Assembly: GCA_963760735.1 (NCBI GenBank)
Contig: CAVXEB010000004.1
Location: forward strand, 1,922,001 to 1,986,000
Length of the DNA stretch: 64,000 nt
Reading direction: 5' to 3'
Origin: CF-46 sp963760735
Lineage (GTDB): Bacteria; Chloroflexota; Limnocylindria; Limnocylindrales; CSP1-4
The notes below the pieces were generated by a model. That model saw only the letters and a list, made by a program, of their open reading frames with translations. It was not told the DNA's origin and searched no databases. A program made the translations under genes and the position numbers. Below are positions 8,465-15,692 of the stretch, piece after piece. The number at the start of each line of letters is the position of its first letter. Position 1 is the first letter of the stretch.

Positions 8465-9361
8465 TCAGGCCTCGCCGGACGCGCCGGTGGCGCCGCCGAC
8501 ACTCACGGATCGCTCCTCGTCACCGCGGACGATCTTCAGCTCGATCGGCAGACCGGCCTCGGCGAGGATCTCCGGCAGGGCATCGGGCTCGTCGAGGGAG
8601 CGGCCCGCCGCCTCCACCAGCAGGTCGCCCTCGCGGATGCCGGCGCGATCGGCCGGACTCCCGTCCTCCACGCCGCGGACCAGCAGGCCCGTGCGATCGC
8701 TCAGGCCCACCGACGCTCGCAGGCGGCGGGCGACATGCGGCGGGGCGACGGCGATCCCGAGCCGCGGTCGAGCCACCGACTCGCCGCGCCCGAGGGCCTC
8801 GACGCGCTCGCGCAGCGCGGCGTCGGCCGGACGGGCCAGATAGAAGCCCTCGCCGACGCGATTCGTGTTCACCGCGAGCAGCGCTCCGTTCGCGTCGACG
8901 AGCGGACCGCCGGAGGAACCCGGCGCCATCGGCGCGGTGTGCTCGAGGCTCCCGCCGATCCGCGAGCCGCCCGGCCCGCGGAACGTCCGCTCGACCGCGG
9001 ACACGTAGCCGGCGGTGACGCGGGCCGTGCCGCTGCCGGTCGCGGCCAGGGCGAAGACGGCGTCGCCGAGACCCGGCTCGGCGTCCGACCAGGCGATCGC
9101 CGTCGAGCCGGTGGTGTCGACCGTGACGACCGCGAGATCGCCGTCGGCGTCGACGCCGCTGACCGTCCCGATCGTGGACCGGCCGTCCCGGAACGTGACG
9201 GTGACCTCGTCGCCGCGCAGGTTGTGGGCGTTCGTCAGGACCCGGCCATCGGCGACGACGATCCCGCTGCCGCGGACCCCGCGGCCGATCCCGACGACGC
9301 TCGAGCCTGCGGACGCATGGACGGCCCGGATCGCACCGGACAGCTCTTCGAGTGCGGACAT
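8465..9361 (-). CDS. Trypsin-like serine protease with PDZ domain (first of a pair)
   Basis: The 298-residue product has the same order as its downstream neighbour: a trypsin-fold domain (about residues 20-190) and a C-terminal PDZ domain (about 200-290). Triad residues are in TNAHNLRG (His), DADGDLAVVT (Asp) and MAPGSSGGPL (Ser). It is more compact than HtrA, and like its neighbour lacks any signal peptide or membrane anchor. AGGAGG lies 11 bases upstream of the ATG. It starts the protease pair and is divergent from the HxlR gene, with a GTTGC-N5-GCAAC dyad in the shared region. The likely task is protein quality control, but substrates are unknown. Confidence 0.8.
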   Translation of the reverse strand: MSALEELSGAIRAVHASAGSSVVGIGRGVRGSGIVVADGRVLTNAHNLRGDEVTVTFRDGRSTIGTVSGVDADGDLAVVTVDTTGSTAIAWSDAEPGLGDAVFALAATGSGTARVTAGYVSAVERTFRGPGGSRIGGSLEHTAPMAPGSSGGPLVDANGALLAVNTNRVGEGFYLARPADAALRERVEALGRGESVARPRLGIAVAPPHVARRLRASVGLSDRTGLLVRGVEDGSPADRAGIREGDLLVEAAGRSLDEPDALPEILAEAGLPIELKIVRGDEERSVSVGGATGASGEA

Positions 9362-9414
9362 GGTTCGTGGTTCCTCCTGGAATGCGGGTCACCCGATGGG
9401 CACCGCCGTGGTCA

Positions 9415-9429
9415 GTTGCAAGTCGCAAC
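9415..9429. promoter_or_regulatory. Inverted repeat between the protease pair and the HxlR gene
   Basis: GTTGC-AAGTC-GCAAC is a perfect 5-bp dyad with a 5-base spacer in the 119-bp divergent region. HxlR proteins are dimeric winged-helix repressors that often control themselves and a divergent gene, so this is the best operator candidate. A related dyad occurs at 7416-7437. Confidence 0.5.
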
Positions 9430-9480
9430 ATACTACTCACCCAGGACGTCGCGCAAGCGGGATCGGGTAGGATCGATGAC

Positions 9481-9924
9481 GTGAGCGAAGCCGCTGCCGC
9501 CTACGCCGGGCCGACCGCCCTCGAGGCCGCCCTCGACCGGGTCGGCGATCGCTGGTCGCTCCTCGTGGTGGACGCGCTCCTCGACGGACCGCGTCGCTTC
9601 GGGGAGCTGCGCGAGGCGCTGCCGGGCATCGCCGCGAACATCCTGACGGACCGGCTGCGGCGCCTCGAGCGCGAGCGGATCCTGGTGTCCGCGCCCTACA
9701 GCACCCGGCCGCCGCGGATGGAGTACACGCTGACCGGCGACGGCCGCGACCTCGCCTCGGCCCTGCGGCTGCTCGCCGACTGGGGCAGCCGGCGGACCGG
9801 CGGCGAGCCGCTCCGCCACGACCGCTGCGGGACGCCGGTCGAGGCGCGCTGGTACTGCCCGACGTGCGCGGTGCCGGTCACCGACGCGGAGATCGCAGGC
9901 GCCGAGGAGACCCGCCTGATCTAG
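9481..9924 (+). CDS. HxlR-family winged-helix regulator with C-terminal cysteine motif
   Basis: The 147-residue protein starts at a GTG with AGGA eight bases upstream. Residues about 10-100 match the HxlR DNA-binding domain (VGDRWSLLVVDALLDGPRRF, then LPGIAANILTDRLRRLERE and the wing PRMEYTLTGDGRDL). Beyond the usual domain is a tail with CGTPVEARWYCPTC, giving three cysteines that could form part of a zinc site or a redox switch. Several HxlR members sense quinones, aldehydes or oxidants through cysteines. The divergent partner is the protease pair, which makes a stress-response role plausible. This is inference from context. Confidence 0.85.
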   Translation: MSEAAAAYAGPTALEAALDRVGDRWSLLVVDALLDGPRRFGELREALPGIAANILTDRLRRLERERILVSAPYSTRPPRMEYTLTGDGRDLASALRLLADWGSRRTGGEPLRHDRCGTPVEARWYCPTCAVPVTDAEIAGAEETRLI

Positions 9925-10029
9925 CGGCGGCCGGTCAAGGCTCGCCGAAGAGACGTCTTGGCCAACGAGGATGACGCCGGTGATCCGCGCACGAGCGAGG
10001 CGTGCGTCGTCCGGCGTGCGTCGTCCGGC

Positions 10030-12102
10030 TCAGGTTCTCCTGGTCCCCACCACAGTGACGCCGTTCACGGCTGGGTAGTTCGAGAAGTACCGCTTCGTCC
10101 AGTGGAGCTTGCCGTGGTCGTAGATCGACACGGTGACCCACACCTTGGCGCCGTCCGCCGGGGCATTGTTGAAGAACCGGTAACCCACGGGCTTGGTCGG
10201 ATCCCTCACGACCGTCGAGACCGCGCGCGGGCCGTGCTGGATGACCGTGTTGGTGATCTTGTAGGTCCGGCCGTTCGGCACGCTCCAGATCTTGAACGTG
10301 ATCCATCGCTTGTTGCCGGCGTGGGTGATGATCCGCTGGATCAGGATCGGGGATTTCGTGTCGTTCCTGAAGCTCATGGTCTGCTTGGTCCCGCCGACGA
10401 TCCACACGGTCGCATCGAGGCCCGGCGGATACCGGTTGATGAACTCGTTGTGGTTCTTTCGGGCGAGCGGCACCATGCCGGCCCGGAACGCCGCGTTGAA
10501 CAGCGTGGTGGACGTCGTGCAGATGCCGCCGCCGATCGCGCCGGTGACGGTGATCTTCCCGCCCTCGATCGCGTTGCCCGGGCCCACGCCCGGGAGCCTG
10601 CGCACGTCGCCGACGACCTTCCAGAAGTCGAAGATTCCGCCTGGCGGCACGACCGTCCCGTCGATCGCCGTGGCCGGCGCCTCGATGTTCCCGCCCCAGT
10701 GGTTGTTGACGATGACCCAGTAGTAGACGCTGAACGAGCTGATGACCCGCATCTTGGGGGCGAACGCCTTGGCGGCCTCCACGGTCATCTTCGGGTCGAC
10801 GGCCTTGACGACGGCCTCGACCGGCGATGCCGCCGCGCCCGCCTGACGGGCCCCGATCGCGCTGATGATCGCGGCCTTCATGCCGGCAGCGTTGAGCGTT
10901 CGGCCCTCACGGCTGGTGCCGGTGGCGACGACGTGTCCGCTGACCCGCCTGAGGCCAGCGTCACGCGCGGTCTGGTTGACCTTCTTGGCCAGCGTCTTGA
11001 CCATCGGGTCGAGGCCCGCCTCGTTGAAGACCGGGGTCATGCTCCCATCGGCCGCGGTCGAGAACGAGATCAGCGGAGCGAGGCTCTTGCCGGCGATCGT
11101 CCAGCTTTCCTTGCCCCGGGCGACGATCACGTTGGCGGCCATGCGATTCGCGGCCGCCTGCGCCGTCTGGGCCGAGGTGGTGACAACGGCGGGTGCCAAC
11201 GACACGACCGGCACGGCCATCGTGATCGACGCCGGCGTGCCGAGCGCGCCGAGCTGCTGGTCGAGCGCGGAGACCAGGGCCGCCTTGTCCACGGCGCGAC
11301 CGTCCTTCGCCGGGGAGACGCTGAACGTCCCGCCCTGGCCGGACGACACGGAGGCGTCCACTGGCGTCTGGTCGATCGTCGTGGCGAGCGTCTCGACGGC
11401 GGCCGCCAGCTTGTTGCGATCGTAGGCAACGGCCGAGTCGAAGGTCACGCCGTGGATCGCGGCCCGGGGTGCGCCGATGAGGTTCGCGAGGGGCTCGTCC
11501 TGGCGACCTGCCGCGAGTGCCGCGCCGAGCAGGGCCGAGGTGTCGGGGCCGCGACCGACGTCGGCATAGCTGATGGTCGTCACGTGGCCGTCGGGGCCGT
11601 TGAGCGTGATCTGCCCGTTGCCGAGCCAGCCATACGCGTCCGCGATCCGCGCCTCCGCCTGCTCGCGGGTGAGCCCGCCGAGCTCCGTGCTGCCGATGCG
11701 GACGCCGGGCAGGACCCGGCCGTCGTACTGCTGGCCCCATGCGTACAGGGCGCCGACGCCGACGCCCAGGGCGAGCAGGACGCCGAGGACGAACGAGACG
11801 CCGAAGCGGAGGGCGAGCGACCGTCGGCGCCCGGATGGTGCCGGAGCCTCGCCCTCGGTCACGGCGGCCGCGAACGGCGGGGCCGGCACGGCATCGACGC
11901 CGGGCTCGGAGGTCGGCGACGTGTCCGCCGGAGCGGTGTCGGTCGGCTCGCCCGCCGCCGGCGTATCGCCGATGGTCGCATCAGCCGGGGTTGCATCGCG
12001 CCGAACGAGCGCCGCCAGCTCGGGGTCGCCGACGGGCATCTCGACGTCGGGTGCGGAGGCGTTGGCAGCCCCGCCGGCGGCTGAGATGGGCAGGTCGGTC
12101 AT
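10030..12102 (-). CDS. VanW-family protein with YoaR-like peptidoglycan-binding domains, membrane-anchored
   Basis: The 690-residue protein starts with a long Ala/Pro/Thr/Glu-rich cytoplasmic segment, then one transmembrane helix (about residues 97-117). The extracellular part has YoaR-type PG_binding_4 domains (VRIGSTELGGLTREQAEARI) and a C-terminal VanW domain with the pattern PPGGIFDFWKVVG, AIGGGICTTSTTLFNAAFRAG and NHNEFINRYPPGLDATV. This architecture is common in Gram-positive-type bacteria and points to a role at the cell wall; VanW itself has no established reaction. The ATG at 12102 is preferred over one 36 bases upstream because no ribosome site distinguishes them. The gene stands alone on the minus strand, downstream of khpB with a 170-base gap. 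Confidence 0.85.
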   Translation of the reverse strand: MTDLPISAAGGAANASAPDVEMPVGDPELAALVRRDATPADATIGDTPAAGEPTDTAPADTSPTSEPGVDAVPAPPFAAAVTEGEAPAPSGRRRSLALRFGVSFVLGVLLALGVGVGALYAWGQQYDGRVLPGVRIGSTELGGLTREQAEARIADAYGWLGNGQITLNGPDGHVTTISYADVGRGPDTSALLGAALAAGRQDEPLANLIGAPRAAIHGVTFDSAVAYDRNKLAAAVETLATTIDQTPVDASVSSGQGGTFSVSPAKDGRAVDKAALVSALDQQLGALGTPASITMAVPVVSLAPAVVTTSAQTAQAAANRMAANVIVARGKESWTIAGKSLAPLISFSTAADGSMTPVFNEAGLDPMVKTLAKKVNQTARDAGLRRVSGHVVATGTSREGRTLNAAGMKAAIISAIGARQAGAAASPVEAVVKAVDPKMTVEAAKAFAPKMRVISSFSVYYWVIVNNHWGGNIEAPATAIDGTVVPPGGIFDFWKVVGDVRRLPGVGPGNAIEGGKITVTGAIGGGICTTSTTLFNAAFRAGMVPLARKNHNEFINRYPPGLDATVWIVGGTKQTMSFRNDTKSPILIQRIITHAGNKRWITFKIWSVPNGRTYKITNTVIQHGPRAVSTVVRDPTKPVGYRFFNNAPADGAKVWVTVSIYDHGKLHWTKRYFSNYPAVNGVTVVGTRRT

Positions 12103-12272
12103 CGGATGCTCATGCGCGGTCGGCCGGCGCCGGGACAATCTGTGTGGGATCGAGCGCAGTGGTCATGAGGCGCGGATCATCCTACGTGTTCGCCTGGGCG
12201 GAGCGAAAGTGTGAGCCCGATCGTGACGATCGCCGCGAGGCAAGCGTGACGCGAGCGGGCTGCGGCCGATCG

Positions 12273-13340
12273 TCAGCCGCCGCGGAGCAGAACCACGATC
12301 CGGCGATTCGGCTCTTCGCCGATCGACTGGGTCGCGACCTGCGGGTGGTCGCGGAGCGCGAGATGGATCCATCGGCGCTCCAGGGCGGGCATGGGTTCGA
12401 GCTGGATCATCTTGCCGGTCTCTTCGACGCGGGCGGCCGCGCGGTTTGCGAGGTCCCGGAGCTGGCGCTCGCGACGGCCCCGGTAATCCTCGACGTCGAC
12501 GAGGACGCGGGTCCATACGCCCATCCGCCGGGACAACATCAGGTTGACGAGGTGCTGGAGGGCCGACAGCCGCTCGCCCTTCCGGCCGATCAGCGAACCG
12601 AGCGCTTCGCGCCCGTCCGGATCGGCGACGACGTTGAGGCGGCTCGTGTCGCCGCTCTCGACCTCGACGTGGACGGCGAAGCCGATGTGGCGCATCAGCT
12701 CCTCGAGGATCTCCTTGCCGGCGGCCAGGGCCTCCGGCGACGCCTCGGCGGCTTCGAGATCGGCCCGCTCGGCGGCGAGCGAGCCGCGGGCGGCCTGGAC
12801 CTCGGCGGCCTCGGATGCATTCAGGTCCGAGGTTCCGCGGCCACCGTCACGCGGTCCGCGATCGTCGCGACGGGGGGGCCGGCTGTCGCTCCGCGGCGGT
12901 CGACTGTCGCTCGGGGTCTGAGCGGCCGCCGCCGCAGGCTGATCAACCGCCTTGTCGGCCGGGGCGCCGGCGTCCGGACTCGGCGGACGGTCGCCGTACC
13001 CAGCGGAGCTCCGGTCGTCACGGCGCGGACCGCGATCGCGGTAGCCGCGGTCGTCGCGGCGCGGGCCGCGATCGCGATCACCGGACTCCCGCGGCTCGCG
13101 GGGCGGTGGCGGGGGCAGTGGCGTGCTGGCCGCTGCGTCCCGCTTGGGCGCGGCGCCACCGAGCGCCGAGCGCGGGGCGGCCACGATCCGGGCGGGCTCG
13201 GCGCCCATCCCGAGGACGCCGCGGCTACCGGCAGTCAGGATCTCGAAGTCGAGGTCGTTCAGCTCGACGCCGAATTCCTCACGGGCGGCCTTGAGCGCCT
13301 CCTCGACGCTCTTGCCGGAAAACTCGCGGTACGCACTCAT
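12273..13340 (-). CDS. khpB: KhpB/Jag RNA-binding protein
   Basis: The 355-residue product has the three Jag modules: an N-terminal Jag domain (EFSGKSVEEALKAAREEFG, residues about 6-50), a KH domain (NVVADPDGREALGSLIGRKG, about 225-270) and a C-terminal R3H domain containing RRWIHLALRDHP (about 320-331). Between the first two is a long disordered linker (about residues 85-180) rich in Arg, Asp, Pro and Gly with repeated PRRDDR blocks, unusually long for the family. KhpB binds RNA with KhpA and affects cell elongation and division in Firmicutes. Its ATG overlaps the yidC stop (TGATG), so translation is coupled to the membrane insertase in the conserved rpmH-rnpA-yidD-yidC-jag order. Confidence 0.93.
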   Translation of the reverse strand: MSAYREFSGKSVEEALKAAREEFGVELNDLDFEILTAGSRGVLGMGAEPARIVAAPRSALGGAAPKRDAAASTPLPPPPPREPRESGDRDRGPRRDDRGYRDRGPRRDDRSSAGYGDRPPSPDAGAPADKAVDQPAAAAAQTPSDSRPPRSDSRPPRRDDRGPRDGGRGTSDLNASEAAEVQAARGSLAAERADLEAAEASPEALAAGKEILEELMRHIGFAVHVEVESGDTSRLNVVADPDGREALGSLIGRKGERLSALQHLVNLMLSRRMGVWTRVLVDVEDYRGRRERQLRDLANRAAARVEETGKMIQLEPMPALERRWIHLALRDHPQVATQSIGEEPNRRIVVLLRGG

Positions 13341-14518
13341 CAGCGGCGTCTCCCTCGGCGGCCCTGGCGGCCGCGTTCCTTGTGGCGAATGGTCTTGTCG
13401 ACCGCGGCGGCCTTGCCGGCGGCCCCTCCGAGCGGAGAGGTAGGCGGACGGCTCTTCGGGTCGATCGGGGGCGGCAGGTTGATCGGGAACCTCGGCGTGT
13501 GGGCGAGGGCGAACGCCGGTTGCCAGCCGAGGAACGGGAACATCCCGCCCCATCCCGTGAACAGGTATTGCTGGATGATCGAGAAGATCGTCGACACGAT
13601 GATGTAGAGCAATAGGCCGGCCGGCCACGTCCCGCCGAGGAACACGTAGATCAGCGGGAAGATCGCGCCCATCTGGCGCTGGATCCGCTGGTTCGGATCG
13701 TTCAGGTCGACCATGGCGCCCGACGGCAGGCTCAGGCGCGACTGGACGTACATCAGGGCCCCGGCGAAGAGACCGAGGAAGCTGATCCCGAACGGACCGA
13801 CCGTGAACGCCACCAGCGGCAGGCTCCAGTTCACGCCGAAGGCGATCGGATCCAGGCACGGGTTGGTGACGTGACCGGCCGCGTTGATGATCGGAGCCGG
13901 GTCGCAGTGGAGGTTGACGATCGTGAACCCGAAGACCTCCATCATCGCCTGCGGGTTGTAGTTGCTGAGGCCGGCGCTGAACACGGTGTAGAGCGGGATC
14001 AGCGGCAGGGTCACGAGCAGGATCGGCAGGCAGCCCGAGAGCGGGCTGATTCCGCGCTCCTTGTAGAGCTGCTGCTGGGCCGCCTGGGCCTTCACCCGAT
14101 CGCCCTTGTAGCGCTTCTGGATCTCCTTCAGCTCCGGTCCGAGGAGCTGCATCCGTCGCGACGACACGATCTGGCGGCGGTACAGCGGCGTCATCAGCGC
14201 CCGCAGGCCGACCGTCAGCACGATGATCGCGATCGCGATGTTTCCGAACACCAGGTCCAGCAGGACGAGCAGGATGAAGAACGTCTGGTAGAGCGGCGTG
14301 AACAGCCACGGGATGAACTCGAGCGGGCTCAGGCCGAACTTCGCCGGCTCGAGCGGGATCGCGGCGGGCGGGAGGGGGGTCGGGGTCGGGGCGGCCCCGC
14401 TGCCGGCCGGGGAGCCGCCGGGGACACCGGCACACGCGGCGACGAACAGGGCGAGCGCGAGGATCCCGAGCAGGGGCAGCAGCCGGGCGATGACGGAGCG
14501 GGGGCGCGAACGGGTCAC
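13340..14518 (-). CDS. yidC: YidC/Oxa1-type membrane protein insertase
   Basis: The 392-residue protein begins at a GTG preceded by GAGGA; an upstream in-frame start at 14569 would run into yidD. It has an N-terminal lipoprotein-like signal ending in LFVAACAG (cysteine at about residue 29), as in the Gram-positive SpoIIIJ/YidC group, and lacks the large periplasmic domain of proteobacterial YidC. The Oxa1 core contains PLYRRQIVSSRRMQLL (a cytoplasmic loop), YKERGISPLSGCLPILLVTLPL and the late helices GLLLYIIVSTIFSIIQQYLF. It inserts proteins into the cytoplasmic membrane alone or with SecYEG. The basic C-terminal tail (KERGRQGRRGRRR) fits ribosome contact. It lies 17 bases after yidD. Confidence 0.95.
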   Translation of the reverse strand: MTRSRPRSVIARLLPLLGILALALFVAACAGVPGGSPAGSGAAPTPTPLPPAAIPLEPAKFGLSPLEFIPWLFTPLYQTFFILLVLLDLVFGNIAIAIIVLTVGLRALMTPLYRRQIVSSRRMQLLGPELKEIQKRYKGDRVKAQAAQQQLYKERGISPLSGCLPILLVTLPLIPLYTVFSAGLSNYNPQAMMEVFGFTIVNLHCDPAPIINAAGHVTNPCLDPIAFGVNWSLPLVAFTVGPFGISFLGLFAGALMYVQSRLSLPSGAMVDLNDPNQRIQRQMGAIFPLIYVFLGGTWPAGLLLYIIVSTIFSIIQQYLFTGWGGMFPFLGWQPAFALAHTPRFPINLPPPIDPKSRPPTSPLGGAAGKAAAVDKTIRHKERGRQGRRGRRR

Positions 14519-14535
14519 TCGGTCCTCAGTCAGTC

Positions 14536-14742
14536 TCAGCGGACGGGGTCGTATCCGCCGGGATGCCACGGGTGGCAGCGGGCGATGCGCTTGGCGCCCA
14601 TCCAGCTCCCGCGGAACAGGCCGTACTTCTCGATAGCCTGCTCGGTGTAGCGCGAGCAGGTCGGTTCGTAGCGACAGCTGGACGGCATCCAGGCGAAGAC
14701 GATCCGATAGAGCCGGATGAGTCCGATCCCGATGGTCTTCAC
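14536..14742 (-). CDS. yidD: YidD membrane protein insertion efficiency factor
   Basis: The 68-residue protein matches YidD throughout: GLIRLYRIVFAWMPSSCRYEP, then the cysteine pattern TCSRYTEQAIEKYG and the ending ARCHPWHPGGYDPV. Its three cysteines and the CRY.PTCS signature are conserved in the family. It assists YidC-dependent membrane protein insertion at the inner membrane. The GTG start overlaps the rnpA stop as GTGA, so it is translationally coupled to rnpA. It sits between rnpA and yidC, its usual place. Confidence 0.95.
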   Translation of the reverse strand: MKTIGIGLIRLYRIVFAWMPSSCRYEPTCSRYTEQAIEKYGLFRGSWMGAKRIARCHPWHPGGYDPVR

Positions 14743-15071
14743 GACCCCGCCTGTCCTCCCAGCACTCCTCCGCGCTGGAGGAGGCGTCGCAGCGTTTCGA
14801 CCAGGGTCCGCTGGTCCGCCTCGACGATCGCCGGTCGGGCGATGATCAGGACGTCCCAGCCGGGCTGGAACGAGGGCGCCATCGCCCTGAGTACCTCGCG
14901 GATTCGTCGCCGGACGCGATTGCGGACCACGGCGCCGCCCAGCTTCCGGCCTGTCGCCAGGCCGAACCGGGTCGTCTCGAGGTCCGTTCGCAGGAAGCGA
15001 GCGGTGAGGAGGGGATGGGACCGGACGGTCCCGGCCTGCATCGCCGCGAAATCCTGCGGACGGGAGAGCAT
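14739..15071 (-). CDS. rnpA: Ribonuclease P protein component
   Basis: The 110-residue product has the RnpA fold, with RFGLATGRKLGGAVVRNRVRRRIREVLR (the RNR signature region RNRVRRRIRE) and the C-terminal WDVLIIARP strand. It binds the RNase P RNA and helps process tRNA and tmRNA 5' ends. The ATG at 15071 is used here; a GTG lies directly before it at 15074. The N-terminal part before PQDFAAMQ is short, so translation may begin a little upstream. It follows rpmH by 35 bases and overlaps yidD at GTGA. Confidence 0.93.
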   Translation of the reverse strand: MLSRPQDFAAMQAGTVRSHPLLTARFLRTDLETTRFGLATGRKLGGAVVRNRVRRRIREVLRAMAPSFQPGWDVLIIARPAIVEADQRTLVETLRRLLQRGGVLGGQAGS

Positions 15072-15106
15072 CACGAGCCGCGGCGGATGCGAGCCGCGCT
15101 CGATCG

Positions 15107-15241
15107 TCAGGCCGTCAGTCGCTTTCGCCCGCGGCCCCTGCGGGCGGCGATGATGCGGCGGCCGCCGGCCGTCCGCATCCGGGCGCGAAAGCCATGCTCC
15201 TTCGCGCGATGCCGCTTCTTGGGCTGATAGGTCTGCTTCAT
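15107..15241 (-). CDS. rpmH: 50S ribosomal protein L34
   Basis: The 44-residue frame reads MKQTYQPKKRHRAKEHGFRA, followed by RMRTAGGRRIIAARRGRGRKRLTA split over the rest, which is the complete L34 sequence pattern. It is the first gene of the rpmH-rnpA-yidD-yidC-khpB operon and sits 451 bases from dnaA in the opposite direction, the classic bacterial origin-region arrangement. A strong promoter and a hairpin leader lie upstream. Confidence 0.97.
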   Translation of the reverse strand: MKQTYQPKKRHRAKEHGFRARMRTAGGRRIIAARRGRGRKRLTA

Positions 15242-15300
15242 CGGGACTGGCGCGATCCTCTCCGCTGGGCCCCGGGTCGACATCCGACCCCGAAAGGCAC

Positions 15301-15342
15301 ACGAACGCGCCGTGCGCCTCGTGAGCGCGTGGGCGCGTTCGT
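15301..15342 (-). other. Hairpin in the rpmH leader
   Basis: ACGAACGCGCC (15301-15311) and GGCGCGTTCGT (15332-15342) are perfect 11-base inverted arms with a 20-base loop. With transcription from the promoter at 15353-15382 starting near 15346, the hairpin would form at the extreme 5' end of the rpmH mRNA. It could stabilise the transcript or serve in control by a ribosomal protein; neither is shown. Confidence 0.5.
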
Positions 15343-15352
15343 CGTCCGGCGG

Positions 15353-15382
15353 ATGATATGACGGCCCCTTTCAGGGTGTCAA
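15353..15382 (-). promoter_or_regulatory. Strong sigma70-type promoter of the rpmH operon
   Basis: On the minus strand a consensus -35 TTGACA (15382-15377) is followed after 18 bases by TATCAT (15358-15353). It is the best -35/-10 pair noticed in the window and points at rpmH, about 105 bases downstream. Confidence 0.75.
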
Positions 15383-15440
15383 ACGAACGAACAGGCCCGA
15401 TGACCGCCTCGATCGGGCCTTCCCTGACGGCCCCGTAGCG

Positions 15441-15457
15441 ATACTCCCGGGGAGTAT
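15441..15457. promoter_or_regulatory. Palindrome upstream of the dnaA promoter
   Basis: ATACTCCC-G-GGGAGTAT is a perfect 8-bp dyad around a single base. It ends 12 bases before the dnaA -35 element and lies about 60 bases behind the divergent rpmH -35, so a bound dimer could touch both transcription units. It does not resemble a DnaA box. The factor is unknown. Confidence 0.55.
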
Positions 15458-15469
15458 GCGGGAATCGCC

Positions 15470-15499
15470 TTGCGACGCCCGTCGGGCCGGTGCTATCCT
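15470..15499 (+). promoter_or_regulatory. Promoter of dnaA
   Basis: TTGCGA (15470-15475) and TATCCT (15494-15499) are separated by 18 bases, and the -10 has a TGC extension directly before it. Transcription would begin near 15506 and leave a leader of about 187 bases before the dnaA ATG at 15693. Confidence 0.6.
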
Positions 15500-15692
15500 C
15501 ACCGGGCCCTCGGCGCCGGGACGTTCGCGGGCCAGGCCCCGGATACGCGAATCTCGGGGACCTGGAGCGTCGGCCGGCCGAGCCGGAGACCCTCCGAGTC
15601 CTCTCGTCGGCCGGTTCTTCGCGACCCCGCTCGGCACGCTGTGGCGGCCAATTCATCCTTCAAACATCTTGGATCGGGACATCATCGACCGT

